Numbered from the stretch's first letter, positions 16,314 to 25,782 are shown. The stretch is DNA of 64,000 bases from Komagataeibacter sucrofermentans DSM 15973 (GCF_040581405.1 NZ_CP137157.1:2065001-2129000), one strand, 5' to 3'. Numbers and translations are program-made. The notes: a model not told the origin generated them from the sequence alone.

Positions 16314-16411
16314 GACCGCTCCCTATACCGAATGACACGACACAGGGACAGCCATCATGCGCCGCCATAAACTGCCCGTGAGATAACTCTGCCATGCATT
16401 TTTGCATGTAT

Positions 16412-18217
16412 TCAGTCGGCCAGTTCGTCCTGATCGGGCCGCTTTAACGGAAAAACAAGCACATAGCGGGTGCCGTTTTCCTCGAACATCTGCAACGTGC
16501 CGCCCAGTTGCCGCGCAAAGCCGCGGATCAGCTGCATGCCGATTCCGCTGCGCTCATCTTCCGCGCCCCCAAGGTTGCGGCCCGCCGCCATGCCCACGCC
16601 GTTATCGGCAATCCACAGGCACGCCCGCCCGCCATCAAGCGCGCGCAGCCCCACTTCCAGCGTGCCGTGCAACTGATCGGGGAAGGCGTATTTGATGGTG
16701 TTGCTGACCGCCTCGGTCACGATCAGGGCCAGCGGCACGGCCTGATCGGGCACCATCAGCAGGTCATCGACGCGGATATCAAGCGTGATGCGCGCTTCAT
16801 CGGCTTCACCAATGGCATGTATGATCTGGCCACACAGTTCACGCACGAAGCTCTGCATGTTCAGGCTGTACAGCTCGCCATCGGCATACAGGTAGCGGTG
16901 CAGGGTCGCCAGCGCGCGCACGCGGTCACGCGCCTGGGCAAATTCCTCGCGCGCCCCGGGCTGGCGGATGCGCCCCGCCTGCAGGTTGAGCAGGGAGGCC
17001 ACGATCTGCAGGTTGTTCTTGACGCGGTGGTGCATCTCCTTGAGCAGCAGCTCCTGGCGCACCTGCGCGCGTTCAAGGCGCTTTTCATGGCGCGCCAGCC
17101 TGCGCGTGGCCTTGCTGAAGGCATGGGCCAGCTGCCTGACTTCAAGCGGCATGGCCCAGTTCGAACGCACGTCATACACGCCGCCAAGCTGCCATTGATT
17201 GACCGAGGCCGTAAGCTGGCGCAGGGGCGTTATGACCAGCACATCCGCACTTTTCGAGGCCCCCAGAAGCCCCACGAGCAGCAGCACCCCGCTGGAGACG
17301 AGCGAGATGGCGAACATGACCACCGCATGCCGCTCGCTGGCGTTGCGCCGCGTCATGGTGAGCACATACACGCCCCCCTGCACCCGCCCGATGGAATACG
17401 AGCCTTCCGGCAGGGTGATGTGGTCGTGCTCCACGCCATGCGTGACCTCGAAGCGCGCCCACTGCATGATCCGCGCCGGTGGGTGGTCCTGCCAGTTGCA
17501 ATCCGCGCATAGCGGCATGGTGGCGCGGGCACGGCTGTCCATGACCCAGATCTCGATCGGGCCGTTCTGCTGCATCAGGTCAAGCCGGGGGTCGCTGGTC
17601 TGGAGCATGGCGCTGCGCCATGACAGCGGCATGATGGCCGTAAGGTAGCCCGACCGGGCCGTACGCCCGGCATCATCGCCAATCATGGCCGCAACCGTGA
17701 TGCGGAAATGATCGGGCACGCCCGTCAGCGCATCAGGTATGGCCACAAGCTTCACGTCACCCTGAAAGCGGGGCATCTCGTCAACGGTCAGGGGTGTCGC
17801 GTCATGGTCGGGGCCGACGGCGGCGGCGATATTGCCCCGGTCATCGGCCAGCGCGATCTGGCTGTAATGCCGCCCGGTCAGGGAATCGACAAGCTGCAGC
17901 ATCCGCGCAAGCCCGCCGCTATCGAGCCGCATGCGCGCCACGGCCTGCAGCAGCGAGGCGACATGCTCGGATTCATGGCGCAGTTCAAGATCGATGCGCG
18001 CCACGGCCATATCGGTGCGGTAGCCCGGCGCCTCGAGGGTATTGTGATAGCTATGCCATGCCTGCACGGCCCCGATCAGGGCGATGGGCATGGCCGCAAG
18101 CAGGATGATCGCCATCATCCGGCCACGCACGGCGTCGAACACTCGCCCGACCCGCGTAAACAGGCTGCGATGGCGCCCGTGCCTGCCGCCCCGACCGGAG
18201 GAAGGTGGAAGGGACAT
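16412..18217 (-). CDS. Sensor histidine kinase of the HisKA_2/HWE type, probable PhyR kinase
   Basis: The 601-residue protein has a short basic N-terminus, a first membrane helix (about 34-51), an extracytoplasmic sensor region of about 240 residues, a second membrane helix (about 303-322), a HAMP-like linker and a HisKA_2 dimerisation domain with EMHHRVKNNLQIVASLLNLQ (His396 or 397 phospho-acceptor). The C-terminal ATPase domain has the N box EAVSNTIKYAF and IADNGVGM. Kinases of this type phosphorylate PhyR in other alphaproteobacteria (PhyK in Caulobacter, LovHK in Brucella). The gene starts immediately after the nepR stop codon (TAG-ATG), so both are translated from one message, supporting a role as stress-response input. 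The ligand is unknown. Confidence 0.88.
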   Translation of the reverse strand: MSLPPSSGRGGRHGRHRSLFTRVGRVFDAVRGRMMAIILLAAMPIALIGAVQAWHSYHNTLEAPGYRTDMAVARIDLELRHESEHVASLLQAVARMRLDSGGLARMLQLVDSLTGRHYSQIALADDRGNIAAAVGPDHDATPLTVDEMPRFQGDVKLVAIPDALTGVPDHFRITVAAMIGDDAGRTARSGYLTAIMPLSWRSAMLQTSDPRLDLMQQNGPIEIWVMDSRARATMPLCADCNWQDHPPARIMQWARFEVTHGVEHDHITLPEGSYSIGRVQGGVYVLTMTRRNASERHAVVMFAISLVSSGVLLLVGLLGASKSADVLVITPLRQLTASVNQWQLGGVYDVRSNWAMPLEVRQLAHAFSKATRRLARHEKRLERAQVRQELLLKEMHHRVKNNLQIVASLLNLQAGRIRQPGAREEFAQARDRVRALATLHRYLYADGELYSLNMQSFVRELCGQIIHAIGEADEARITLDIRVDDLLMVPDQAVPLALIVTEAVSNTIKYAFPDQLHGTLEVGLRALDGGRACLWIADNGVGMAAGRNLGGAEDERSGIGMQLIRGFARQLGGTLQMFEENGTRYVLVFPLKRPDQDELAD

Positions 18218-18454
18218 CTATTTTGTCCGCTTCCGGTCTTCCTCAATAAGACGCAGCAGTTCCTCGGGAACAGGCTCTTTGGTCACATCATCGAACAACT
18301 GGTGCAGCCCTCGCCTCAACCATAGCTCGAACGCATCATCCGATTTGCCTGTGGACTTCTTTCCTGGTTGCCTGGGAGGACACCTGTCCTTCAGAGCCAT
18401 CGCATTATCCCGAAGTAAATTCCCGTTCGTAGCGGCATGCCCGGGCGGTTTCAT
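18218..18454 (-). CDS. nepR: NepR-type anti-sigma factor
   Basis: NepR holds EcfG sigma factors inactive until phosphorylated PhyR titrates it. The 78 residues have a disordered, basic N-terminus and the family's core (W)LRRGLHQLFDDVTKEPVPEELLRLIEE, corresponding to the two NepR helices joined by the D-D-V-x-x-E-P-V-P linker. The start at 18454 is uncertain; an internal ATG at 18400 (MALKDR) would keep the whole core. Position between the stress sigma genes and the kinase gene, with TAG directly followed by the kinase ATG, supports the identification. Confidence 0.87.
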   Translation of the reverse strand: MKPPGHAATNGNLLRDNAMALKDRCPPRQPGKKSTGKSDDAFELWLRRGLHQLFDDVTKEPVPEELLRLIEEDRKRTK

Positions 18455-18552
18455 TGGAAAATATATCTCGCTTTTCCTTCAGGCATAACCGCCTGCCATG
18501 CTGCTGACCCCAGGGATGGAGCCGTTTTCATTCCGATATGTTAAGGCACGCC

Positions 18553-18936
18553 TCAGTCCGCACCAAGAGCAGCCGCCCTGTCGTCTTTCTGCCGCCAGTA
18601 ACGGGAAACCGCCAGCAGAACAAACGGTATGACAAGAACAAACGGACCGATGGCCCCCATGAGAAGAAACATCAAGAAATATGCGAGGCCATGCTCGTAA
18701 ACAAAGGCAACACCAGAGAGAATCCACTCGAAGAACGTCTTCGCGTCATCGTCCTTTTTCTTCTTGCCCTCGTCTTCACCGGTTGCGGTGATCTGGGTAA
18801 CGGCCATGTTCAGCAGGTATGATGACAGAAGCCACACGATCAACATGCTGAAAAGCAGGGCCGCCAGGTAGCCAGGGCGCTCGTACCACCAGTGCGCCCT
18901 GAAGAGACCGAATATATACTGCTGATGCTCGTGCAT
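18553..18936 (-). CDS. Small membrane protein of unknown function in the stress locus
   Basis: The 127-residue protein has two or three hydrophobic helices (about 24-44, 76-92 and 93-112) separated by a highly charged cytosolic-type loop (EDEGKKKKDDDAK, about 54-66). I do not recognise a family. AGGTGA lies four to five bases before the ATG at 18936. It is placed between the sigma gene at 19065 and nepR, all on the minus strand, and a near-consensus EcfG-type promoter lies about 50 bases upstream of its start, so it is probably itself a stress-response target. Confidence 0.7.
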   Translation of the reverse strand: MHEHQQYIFGLFRAHWWYERPGYLAALLFSMLIVWLLSSYLLNMAVTQITATGEDEGKKKKDDDAKTFFEWILSGVAFVYEHGLAYFLMFLLMGAIGPFVLVIPFVLLAVSRYWRQKDDRAAALGAD

Positions 18937-18990
18937 ATGTCACCTACCCCCATACAACCGCTGGCTACGCCAGCACGCTCTTCCCCTGTA

Positions 18991-19015
18991 AACGCCGGGA
19001 TACCAGCGGTGTTGC
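18991..19015 (-). promoter_or_regulatory. Candidate EcfG-type promoter of the membrane protein gene
   Basis: On the minus strand GCAAC (19015-19011), 16 bases, then CGTT (18994-18991). This matches the alphaproteobacterial general-stress promoter GGAAC-N16/17-CGTT at eight of nine positions with the correct spacing. The start codon at 18936 is about 50 bases downstream. Confidence 0.5.
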
Positions 19016-19064
19016 CATTGTCAGTGCCATATTCACGTCACAATTCAAAGTAGGAATTCCCGTA

Positions 19065-19637
19065 TCAGGCCGATGCCGTTGCCGTAGCGACACGGGCCTG
19101 CGTGCGCGAGCGCAGGCGCTCCACGGCTCCGCGCAGTTCAACGGTGGAGATATCGCGCTCTTCACCATACAGCCACGTGGCGAGCTGGCGGCGGGCACGG
19201 AACACGCGGCTCTTGGCGGTGCCCACGGCGCAGCTGGTGGCGGCGGCAAGCTCGTCATAGCTCATGCCCTGCATCACCACGAGCACCAGCGCCTCGCGCT
19301 GGTCGGCGGGCAGGCGGTTCATGGCTTCGGCCAGTTCCTTGACCATCAGGCGCTCTTCATGCGCGCCGCTGCCAGCCATGCTCGATGCGGGCACATCGTC
19401 GATATTGCCGGTCTCGCGCTTCTTGCGCAGGTCGGAAATGAAGCGGTTGCGCAGGATGCGGTGCATCCATGCCGAGAAATTGGTGCCCGGCGTAAAGCTG
19501 TGCTGGGCGGCCAGGGCATTGCACACGGCATCCTGCACCAGATCATCGGCTGCCGCGCGGTTGCGCGTGAGCGACAGGGCCTGCACACGCAGTCGGGGCA
19601 GGATTGCAATCATCTGGTCATGAAAGCTGCTGGTCAT
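19065..19637 (-). CDS. ecfG: ECF sigma factor, EcfG-like
   Basis: The protein has sigma-70 region 2 (MIAILPRLRVQALSLTRNRAAADDLVQDAVCNALAAQHSFTPGTNFSAWMHRILRNRFISDLRKKRE) and region 4 with helix-turn-helix (ADQREALVLVVMQGMSYDELAAATSCAVGTAKSRVFRARRQLA), without an anti-sigma domain. GTN...AWM..ILRN is typical of the EcfG group that drives the general stress response. The ATG at 19637 (190 residues) is chosen because AGGGGAG lies six bases upstream; starts at 19643 or 19664 would lengthen it. A perfect GGAAC-N16-CGTT promoter lies 80-100 bases upstream, indicating autoregulation. It is downstream of a second ECF gene on the same strand. Confidence 0.88.
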   Translation of the reverse strand: MTSSFHDQMIAILPRLRVQALSLTRNRAAADDLVQDAVCNALAAQHSFTPGTNFSAWMHRILRNRFISDLRKKRETGNIDDVPASSMAGSGAHEERLMVKELAEAMNRLPADQREALVLVVMQGMSYDELAAATSCAVGTAKSRVFRARRQLATWLYGEERDISTVELRGAVERLRSRTQARVATATASA

Positions 19638-19715
19638 TTTCATCTCCCCTGTTTCGTCGTTCATGCCGGTGCAATGAACGGGAGAGAGGAAAGGTTACAT
19701 TTTTCATGTAACGAA

Positions 19716-19740
19716 AACGCGAGCACCGCGCGGTGGTTCC
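19716..19740 (-). promoter_or_regulatory. EcfG-type general stress promoter
   Basis: Minus strand: GGAAC (19740-19736), 16 bases (19735-19720), CGTT (19719-19716), an exact match to the general-stress consensus. The spacer contains the 12-bp perfect palindrome CACCGCGCGGTG. It directs transcription into the EcfG-like gene, with a leader of about 70 bases, and overlaps nothing but the short gap after the second sigma gene. Confidence 0.8.
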
Positions 19741-19741
19741 C

Positions 19742-20233
19742 TCAGCCTTCGCCCCCGGCGCCCGCCTGCATGTATTCCATGATCTGTACGCGCGCGCGTG
19801 ATACGCGGGCCTTGAGCGTGCCCACCGTCACGCCGCACACATGGGCGGCCTCGGCGTAAGTCATCTCCTGCACGCCCACCAGCACCAGCGCCTCGCGCAG
19901 GCGGGGGGTGAGCTGCCAGATCGCGCCGTTGAGGTCGCGCAGCGCATCGGCCTCGCCCGCGCTGGCGCCACTTTCGGCCTGGTCGGGGCGACAGGCGTAA
20001 TCCGACATCACGTCACGCTCGCGCCTGCCTTTTCGCGCCTGCTCGTAAAACAGGTTGCGCGCGATGGTATAAAGCCACGCCTTCATGCTGGTGCCCGGCG
20101 TGAACTGCTCGAGCGCGCCGAGCGCGCGCAGCACTGTTTCCTGCACCAGATCATCCGCCGCCGCGGGCTGGCCGGTCAGGAAGCGGGCAAAACCACGCAA
20201 TTGTGGCAGGAGAGACAGGATCTCCCCACGCAA
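19742..20233 (-). CDS. Second ECF sigma factor, EcfG-like paralogue
   Basis: Region 2 (LLPQLRGFARFLTGQPAAADDLVQETVLRALGALEQFTPGTSMKAWLYTIARNLFYEQARKGRRE) and region 4 (RLREALVLVGVQEMTYAEAAHVCGVTVGTLKARVSRARVQIMEYMQ) are complete and close to the EcfG pattern, with the E-A-A-x-x-C-G-V-x-V-G-T-x-K recognition helix. The frame has no ATG or GTG near its beginning: TTG at 20233 is the only standard-type start before an in-frame stop near 20285, so the start is provisional. It lies about 125 bases from the divergently transcribed phyR and about 100 bases upstream of the other sigma gene. Confidence 0.82.
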   Translation of the reverse strand: MRGEILSLLPQLRGFARFLTGQPAAADDLVQETVLRALGALEQFTPGTSMKAWLYTIARNLFYEQARKGRRERDVMSDYACRPDQAESGASAGEADALRDLNGAIWQLTPRLREALVLVGVQEMTYAEAAHVCGVTVGTLKARVSRARVQIMEYMQAGAGGEG

Positions 20234-20360
20234 GTGCGTGACCCGTGACGGATCGGATGGTATTCTGGATTCCAGTTTGTTTACTCTTCAACTCTTGCAG
20301 CACAGTCTAACGCTGTCATGATCCGGAGTGTAACAGTTTATCTGGAGAGATGAATGCCTC

Positions 20361-21101
20361 ATGCCGCTATCACGGCGTCAAGACCTGCTTCGCGCCCTGC
20401 CCTATGCCCGGCGTTACGCCCGTGCATTATGTGGCAGCCAGTCAAGCGGCGACCTTCTGGTGGCCGAAAGCCTGCGCGAACTCATGGCGGTGGATGACCC
20501 CACCCTGCCACCGAGGCTACGCCTTTACCAATGGATCTCGCGCCACCATGCCCAGCACGGCGCGCAGGATGCAAAGGCGGGCGGCATGCCGCCGCTGGCA
20601 CGCAAGCTGCTCCTGCTCACCTCGCTCGAGGAACTCAGCGTGAATGACGCCGCCCGCGTGCTGGCCATTGCCCAGCCGCAGGCCGCCGCCATGCTGGAGG
20701 ATGCCCATGCCCGCCTGCGGTCATGCGCCCAGACCAGCGTGCTGATCATCGAGGATGAACCGATCATCGCGATGGATATCGAGGAACTGGTGCGCCAGTG
20801 CGGCCACACCATTGCCGGCGTTGCCAGCAGCGAGGAAGAGGCCGTGCGCCTTGCGCGCGAGACCCGGCCCGGCCTGATCCTGGCCGACATCAACCTTGGT
20901 GATGGCGGCGACGGGATGAAGGCCGTCTCGGCCATATTGCAGCACCAGGATATTCCGATCATCTTCGTCACCGCCTACCCCGAGCGACTGCTCACGGGTG
21001 ATACGATCGAGCCTGCCTTTGTCATCACCAAGCCGTTCGAACCACTGACGCTGGCGGTCTCCACCTATCAGGCCGTATCGGGCGGCGTGCCGCTGAACTG
21101 A
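20361..21101 (+). CDS. phyR: Stress response regulator PhyR (anti-anti-sigma factor)
   Basis: PhyR couples a sigma-like domain to a receiver domain; after phosphorylation the sigma-like part binds NepR and frees EcfG. In this 246-residue protein residues 1-120 resemble ECF regions 2 and 4 (LPYARRYARALCGSQSSGDLLVAESLREL...; LTSLEELSVNDAARVLAIAQPQAAAMLEDAHARL). Residues 125-240 form the receiver, with acidic pair E131/D132, phospho-acceptor Asp176 (LILADINLGDGGDG), Thr in FVTAYPE and Lys in ITKPFEP. GGAGAG lies about 12 bases upstream of the ATG. It is transcribed away from the two sigma genes and toward otsA. Confidence 0.95.
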   Translation: MPLSRRQDLLRALPYARRYARALCGSQSSGDLLVAESLRELMAVDDPTLPPRLRLYQWISRHHAQHGAQDAKAGGMPPLARKLLLLTSLEELSVNDAARVLAIAQPQAAAMLEDAHARLRSCAQTSVLIIEDEPIIAMDIEELVRQCGHTIAGVASSEEEAVRLARETRPGLILADINLGDGGDGMKAVSAILQHQDIPIIFVTAYPERLLTGDTIEPAFVITKPFEPLTLAVSTYQAVSGGVPLN

Positions 21102-21226
21102 CAAAGCCGCATGCCTGTCCCGGTGCAACCGGCATCCCCCTGTCCGGTTAGATGTGTATGCTGCCCCTGTCGTGCTGCCGGACAAAGCTGGGCCGCCATG
21201 CGACAGCTGAGTGAAGAGAGGGCAGA

Positions 21227-22606
21227 ATGAAACGGCTGGTCATCGTCTCCAATCGCGTTCCCGTTCCCAAGGAGGGGCTGCGGCCAGGCGGCCTTGCGGT
21301 GGTACTCAAGGACCTGCTGGCCCGCCAGGGCGGCATGTGGTTCGGCTGGAACGGCACCTGCCACCCCGATGCCGCCCACCTGCCACCTGAACACCAGCAG
21401 GCGGAAGGGGTGGAATACGCCACCATCGGCCTCACGCCAGCCGAGCACCGCAATTATTACACCGGCTTTTCCAACGCCACGCTGTGGCCGCTCATGCACT
21501 CGCTGCCCGAGCACATCCACTTCGAGCGCCGTGAGCTTGAAACCTACTGGTCGGTCAACCAGCGCTTCTGCGAGAACCTGCTGCCCCTGCTGCGGCCTGA
21601 TGACATCATCTGGATTCACGACTACCACCTGCTGCCGCTGCCCGCCCTGCTGCGCCGCAACGGGGTGCGCCAGCCCATCGGCTTCTTCCTGCACACCCCC
21701 TTCCCCGCGCCCGACATGCTGGCCACGGCGCCTGATGGCGGCACGTTCCTGCGCGACCTGCTCAAGGCGGACCTGCTGGGCTTCCAGACTGCGGATGACA
21801 CCGCCAACTTCATTTTCGCCGCAACCCGCACCGCCGGCGCGATCCATACAGTCGAGGACACGCTGGTGTTCGAGGGGCATACGGTGCGGGTGGGCACCTT
21901 TCCCGTCGAGATCGACCCGCAGGCCTTTGCCCGCGTGGCCGCCACGGCCGCCGATTCGCAGGATCTCAGGCGCCTTTCAGGCTCGCTGGCGGGGCGCAAG
22001 CTGATCTTTGGCGTGGACCGCATGGACCCCACCAAGGGGCTGGACCACCGGCTGGCAGGCTACGAGCGCATGCTCGAGACCTACCCCAAGCGCGAGCGGC
22101 AGGTCACCTTTTTGCAGATCGCGGCCGAAAGCCGCACCGAGGTGGCCTCCTACAAGGCGCTGCGCAAGAAGCTCGAGCACCAGATCGGCAAGCTCAACGC
22201 CCATCGCGGCCAGGCGGACTGGACGCCGCTGCGCTTCCTCACCCGTGGCAGCCCGCGCCCCACGGTGGCGGGCTACATGCGGCTGGCCGATATCGGCTAC
22301 ATCACCCCGCTGCGCGATGGCATGAACCTCGTGGCCAAGGAATTCATCGCAGCCCAGGACCCCGAAAACCCCGGCGTGCTCATCCTGTCGCGGCTGGCGG
22401 GGGCGGCCAACCAGCTTGATGCCGCCCTGCTGGTCAACCCGCTCGACCATGATGGCATGGCCGATGCGCTCGAGCGCGCGCTGGCCATGCCTGCACCCGA
22501 AAAGCGTGAACGCTGGCAGGCCTGCTGGAACGCCATCGCCAACCGCACCGCGCTGGGCTGGGGGCTTTCCTTCCTCAAGCTGCTGGAAAGCACGGCGCGC
22601 AAATAG
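21227..22606 (+). CDS. otsA: Trehalose-6-phosphate synthase
   Basis: OtsA joins UDP-glucose (or another NDP-glucose) to glucose-6-phosphate in the cytoplasm, the first step of trehalose synthesis. The 459 residues are a GT20 glycosyltransferase: [11 protein letters not shown] at the start, the N-loop [54 protein letters not shown] and the nucleotide-binding [16 protein letters not shown]. It follows phyR at 126 bases on the same strand. GAAGAGAG precedes the ATG. No otsB phosphatase gene is adjacent. Trehalose genes are frequent general-stress targets; a weak GCAAC-N16-GGTT sequence lies at 21125-21149. Confidence 0.95.
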   Translation: MKRLVIVSNRVPVPKEGLRPGGLAVVLKDLLARQGGMWFGWNGTCHPDAAHLPPEHQQAEGVEYATIGLTPAEHRNYYTGFSNATLWPLMHSLPEHIHFERRELETYWSVNQRFCENLLPLLRPDDIIWIHDYHLLPLPALLRRNGVRQPIGFFLHTPFPAPDMLATAPDGGTFLRDLLKADLLGFQTADDTANFIFAATRTAGAIHTVEDTLVFEGHTVRVGTFPVEIDPQAFARVAATAADSQDLRRLSGSLAGRKLIFGVDRMDPTKGLDHRLAGYERMLETYPKRERQVTFLQIAAESRTEVASYKALRKKLEHQIGKLNAHRGQADWTPLRFLTRGSPRPTVAGYMRLADIGYITPLRDGMNLVAKEFIAAQDPENPGVLILSRLAGAANQLDAALLVNPLDHDGMADALERALAMPAPEKRERWQACWNAIANRTALGWGLSFLKLLESTARK

Positions 22607-22659
22607 GGGTTGCCCACACGGACCTTGCGCCAGGCCCGCCAGAGGCGACATAAGCGGGT

Positions 22660-24486
22660 ATGGCTCCTCCTCCCCTTCTCCTCCTCCAGGATATTACCCT
22701 GACCCTTGGCGGCGCGCCGCTGCTTGATGGCGCGGGGTTTGGCATCGGCCCCGGCGAGCGGCTCTGCCTTGTCGGGCGCAATGGCTGCGGCAAGTCCACC
22801 CTGCTGCGCATTGCGGCGGGCGAGATCCAGGCCGATGACGGCACGGTGTTCCTCCAGCCCGGCACCACGGTGCGCTACCTGCCGCAGGAACCCGACCTGT
22901 CGGGCTTTGCCACCACGCTGGATTACGTGCGTGCGGGCATGGGGCCGAACGACCCGGAATACCGCGCCGAACTGCTGCTGAACGAACTCGGCCTGAATGG
23001 CACGGAAGACCCGGCCACGCTCTCGGGCGGGGAAGCGCGCCGCTGCGCACTCGCCCGCGCGCTGGCCCCCGAGCCGGACCTGCTCCTGCTCGATGAGCCG
23101 ACCAACCACCTCGACATGCCCACCATTGAATGGCTGGAGCGTGAACTGCTTTCACTCTCATCGGCCATGGTCATCATCAGCCATGACCGCCGCCTGCTCG
23201 AGACACTATCGCGCTCGGTGGTGTGGCTCGACCGTGGCGTGACCCGCAGGCTCGACCAGGGCTTTGCCCGCTTCGAGACCTGGCGCGAGGAGGTGCTTGA
23301 GCAGGAAGAGCGCGACAGCCACAAGCTCGACCGCCAGATCGCGCGGGAGGAAGACTGGATGCGCTACGGCGTGACCGCACGCCGCAAGCGCAACGTGCGC
23401 CGCGTGGCCGAACTGGCCGAACTGCGCAACCAGCGCCGCACCGCCATCCGCCCGCAGGGCGGGCTGAAGATGGAAGCCCGCGAGAGCGACCTGTCGGGCA
23501 AGCTCGTCGCCGTGGCCGAGGATGTCTGCCGCGCCTATGACCCCGCCCACCCCGTGGTCAGCCACCTCGACCTGCGCGTGCTGCGCCGCGACCGGCTGGG
23601 CATCGTGGGGGCAAACGGCGCGGGCAAGAGTACGCTGCTGCGCCTGCTCACCGGGCAGGACCAGCCGGATTCGGGCACGATCAGCATCGGCAGCGCGCTG
23701 TCGGTCGTGACACTGGACCAGCAGCGCCGCACGCTCGACCCCAGGGCCACTTTGGCCGATACGCTGACCGGCGGCGGTGGCGACATGGTGCAGGTGGGCG
23801 ACGAGAAGCGCCATGTCATTGGCTACATGAAGGACTTCCTGTTCCGCCCCGAGCAGGCGCGCACCCCGGTGGGCGTGCTGTCAGGCGGTGAGCGCGGGCG
23901 GCTGATGCTGGCCTGCGCGCTGGCACGCCCTTCGAACCTGCTGGTGCTTGACGAACCGACCAACGACCTTGACCTTGAAACGCTCGACCTGCTGCAGGAG
24001 ATGCTGGCCGCCTATTCCGGCACGGTGCTGCTCGTAAGCCACGACCGTGACTTCCTCGACCGGGTCGCCTCCTCCATCCTGATGGCCGAAGGGGGTGGCA
24101 AATGGGTGGAATATGCCGGTGGCTACAGCGACATGCTGGCCCAGCGACAGGATGCCACCCTCGCCGCCCGCCCCCGCGCCGAGCGCAGTGAGGCCGCTCC
24201 CGCCCAGCCCGATGTCAAGCCCACCGCCTCGCCCCGCCAGCCCGCGCGCAAGATGACCTACAAGGACAAGCATGCGCTTGAGCAGCTGCCGAAGCAGATG
24301 GCGGCACTCGAGGCGGAAATCGGGCGCCTGCGCGCAATCCTGAGCGATGGCGGGCTTTATGCCCGCGACCCGGCAGCCTTCACCACCGCCACCGCGGCAC
24401 TGGAAAAAGCGCAGACCGACCTGACGGCCGCCGAGGAACGCTGGCTGGAACTCGAAATGCTGCGCGAGACGCTTCAGTCCCCCTGA
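22660..24486 (+). CDS. uup: ABC-F ATPase of the Uup type
   Basis: The 608 residues contain two ABC ATPase domains without membrane segments: Walker [10 protein letters not shown] (about 39-47) and GANGAGKST (about 321-329), signatures [15 protein letters not shown] and [15 protein letters not shown], and Walker [13 protein letters not shown] and [12 protein letters not shown]. The linker is the charged helical arm of ABC-F proteins ([25 protein letters not shown]), and the C-terminus carries a coiled-coil ([25 protein letters not shown]...) as in Uup, which binds branched DNA and ribosomes. The 3' end overlaps the convergent oxidoreductase gene by 13 bases. Confidence 0.9.
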   Translation: MAPPPLLLLQDITLTLGGAPLLDGAGFGIGPGERLCLVGRNGCGKSTLLRIAAGEIQADDGTVFLQPGTTVRYLPQEPDLSGFATTLDYVRAGMGPNDPEYRAELLLNELGLNGTEDPATLSGGEARRCALARALAPEPDLLLLDEPTNHLDMPTIEWLERELLSLSSAMVIISHDRRLLETLSRSVVWLDRGVTRRLDQGFARFETWREEVLEQEERDSHKLDRQIAREEDWMRYGVTARRKRNVRRVAELAELRNQRRTAIRPQGGLKMEARESDLSGKLVAVAEDVCRAYDPAHPVVSHLDLRVLRRDRLGIVGANGAGKSTLLRLLTGQDQPDSGTISIGSALSVVTLDQQRRTLDPRATLADTLTGGGGDMVQVGDEKRHVIGYMKDFLFRPEQARTPVGVLSGGERGRLMLACALARPSNLLVLDEPTNDLDLETLDLLQEMLAAYSGTVLLVSHDRDFLDRVASSILMAEGGGKWVEYAGGYSDMLAQRQDATLAARPRAERSEAAPAQPDVKPTASPRQPARKMTYKDKHALEQLPKQMAALEAEIGRLRAILSDGGLYARDPAAFTTATAALEKAQTDLTAAEERWLELEMLRETLQSP

Positions 24487-25475
24487 ACGGGGGGAATGAT
24501 CAGCCCCGAGGCCTCCATCCGCACCCGTGTTGCGGCAATGCCCTGTGTTACCGCAAGGGCTGCCGCCAGCGCCCGGCGGCCTGCCGCACCATCCACCAGC
24601 ACTTTCGCGCCATCAAGGCAGGATGCGGCAAAGGCCGCGTGTTCGGCGGCCAGCGTGTCATGGTCGCGCCACGTGACCGATTCGCGGCGGAAGCCGCCTG
24701 TGCCCGGCAGCGGCAGGCCACGCTCGCGCCCGATCATGGTCAGTTCGCGCTTCATGAAATCGGCGGAGAGATAGCCTTCCTGCGAGAACACGCGCATGCG
24801 CCGCTCGGTCTTGAGCGAGATGCGGCTGGCAGCAATCGTGGCGACACAGCCATTTTCAAAACGCACGCGGGCATTGGCAATATCCTCGAACGGTGAACTC
24901 ACCGCCGCCCCCAGCGCATCCACGCTTTCGATCGGGCTGTCCACGATGGCCAGCACCAGGTCGAGGTCATGGATCATGAGGTCAAGAATGACCGATACAT
25001 CCGTGCCGCGCGGCTTGTAGGGCGCGATGCGGGTCGCCTCGATATAGAGCGGGCGGGTGATGCGCTCGGTAATGGCCCGGTGCTCGGCGGAATAGCGCAG
25101 CAGATGGCCAACCTGAAGCACCACGTCGTGCTTCCGCGCCAGATGCATCAGCTCATCGGCCTGCTCCAGCGTCGCGGCCATGGGTTTTTCCACCAGCACA
25201 TGCTTCCCTGCCATGAGTGCTGTTCGGGCAAGGTCGAAATGATATTCGGCAGGGGCGGCCACGATGATCGCGTCGGAACAGGCCAACAGGTCGGGGTAGG
25301 ACAGCACCGGCACGCCACCGGCCTCATCAGCTACCTTGCGCGCCCGCGCGGCATCGGGATCATGGATGCCCACGAGTTCCTCCCGCGCGCCAGACAGCAC
25401 CTTGAGCGCGTGAAAGCGGCCAAAATGCCCTGCCCCCACAATGCCGATGCGTAACCGCCGTGCTGCCTGCGCCAT
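24474..25475 (-). CDS. Gfo/Idh/MocA family NAD(P)-dependent oxidoreductase
   Basis: The 333-residue protein has the N-terminal Rossmann fold (IGIVGAGHFGRFHALKVL, about 10-27), the family's EKP motif (VLVEKPMA, about 112-119) and the C-terminal beta-sheet domain with DLMIHDLDLVLAIVD, in which the D-x-x-x-H-D-x-D segment supplies the catalytic histidine. Substrates of this family are sugars, inositol and UDP-sugars; a UDP-GlcNAc 3-dehydrogenase role (GnnA in lipid A modification) is one possibility, but no lpx genes are adjacent. The gene is convergent with uup and divergent from secD. Confidence 0.85.
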   Translation of the reverse strand: MAQAARRLRIGIVGAGHFGRFHALKVLSGAREELVGIHDPDAARARKVADEAGGVPVLSYPDLLACSDAIIVAAPAEYHFDLARTALMAGKHVLVEKPMAATLEQADELMHLARKHDVVLQVGHLLRYSAEHRAITERITRPLYIEATRIAPYKPRGTDVSVILDLMIHDLDLVLAIVDSPIESVDALGAAVSSPFEDIANARVRFENGCVATIAASRISLKTERRMRVFSQEGYLSADFMKRELTMIGRERGLPLPGTGGFRRESVTWRDHDTLAAEHAAFAASCLDGAKVLVDGAAGRRALAAALAVTQGIAATRVRMEASGLIIPPVQGD

Positions 25476-25510
25476 ATCCTGCCTTCCCTGCGTATTGTTC
25501 TTTCAGGACC

Positions 25511-25548
25511 GTTTCAGAAGCGGGCCCATGCGACCACGCTTTTGAAAC
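25511..25548. promoter_or_regulatory. Unassigned hairpin in the secD/oxidoreductase divergent region
   Basis: GTTTCAGAAGCG (25511-25522) and CGCTTTTGAAAC (25537-25548) pair with one G-T mismatch. It lies between two divergent genes, where no terminator is expected. The rest of the 25549-25782 stretch shows no clear motif to me. Confidence 0.4.
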
Positions 25549-25782
25549 AGCCCCCCTGCCGGATTAGCAGCCAGCACGCCGGTAGCCCAGCCCCTGCCCT
25601 GCCCGCTTCTCCCCGCCAATGCGGCAAAACGGCAACGCCGGGCAGGCGCTCCGCGCATCAGCGGTTGCATCATCGGGCGTGGGGCGGCATGTTCCCGCAC
25701 TGATTTTACGTGCACACGACACATTGACCATGCCGGGCAAGTGAACCGGCTCAGCCGGGCGCAGGGAGCTTTCCATCAAGTC

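Noticed and set aside
18513-18527. 15-base sequence identical to 30986-31000
   Set aside because: A shared 15-mer of this GC content is expected by chance in 64 kb, and the surroundings do not match.
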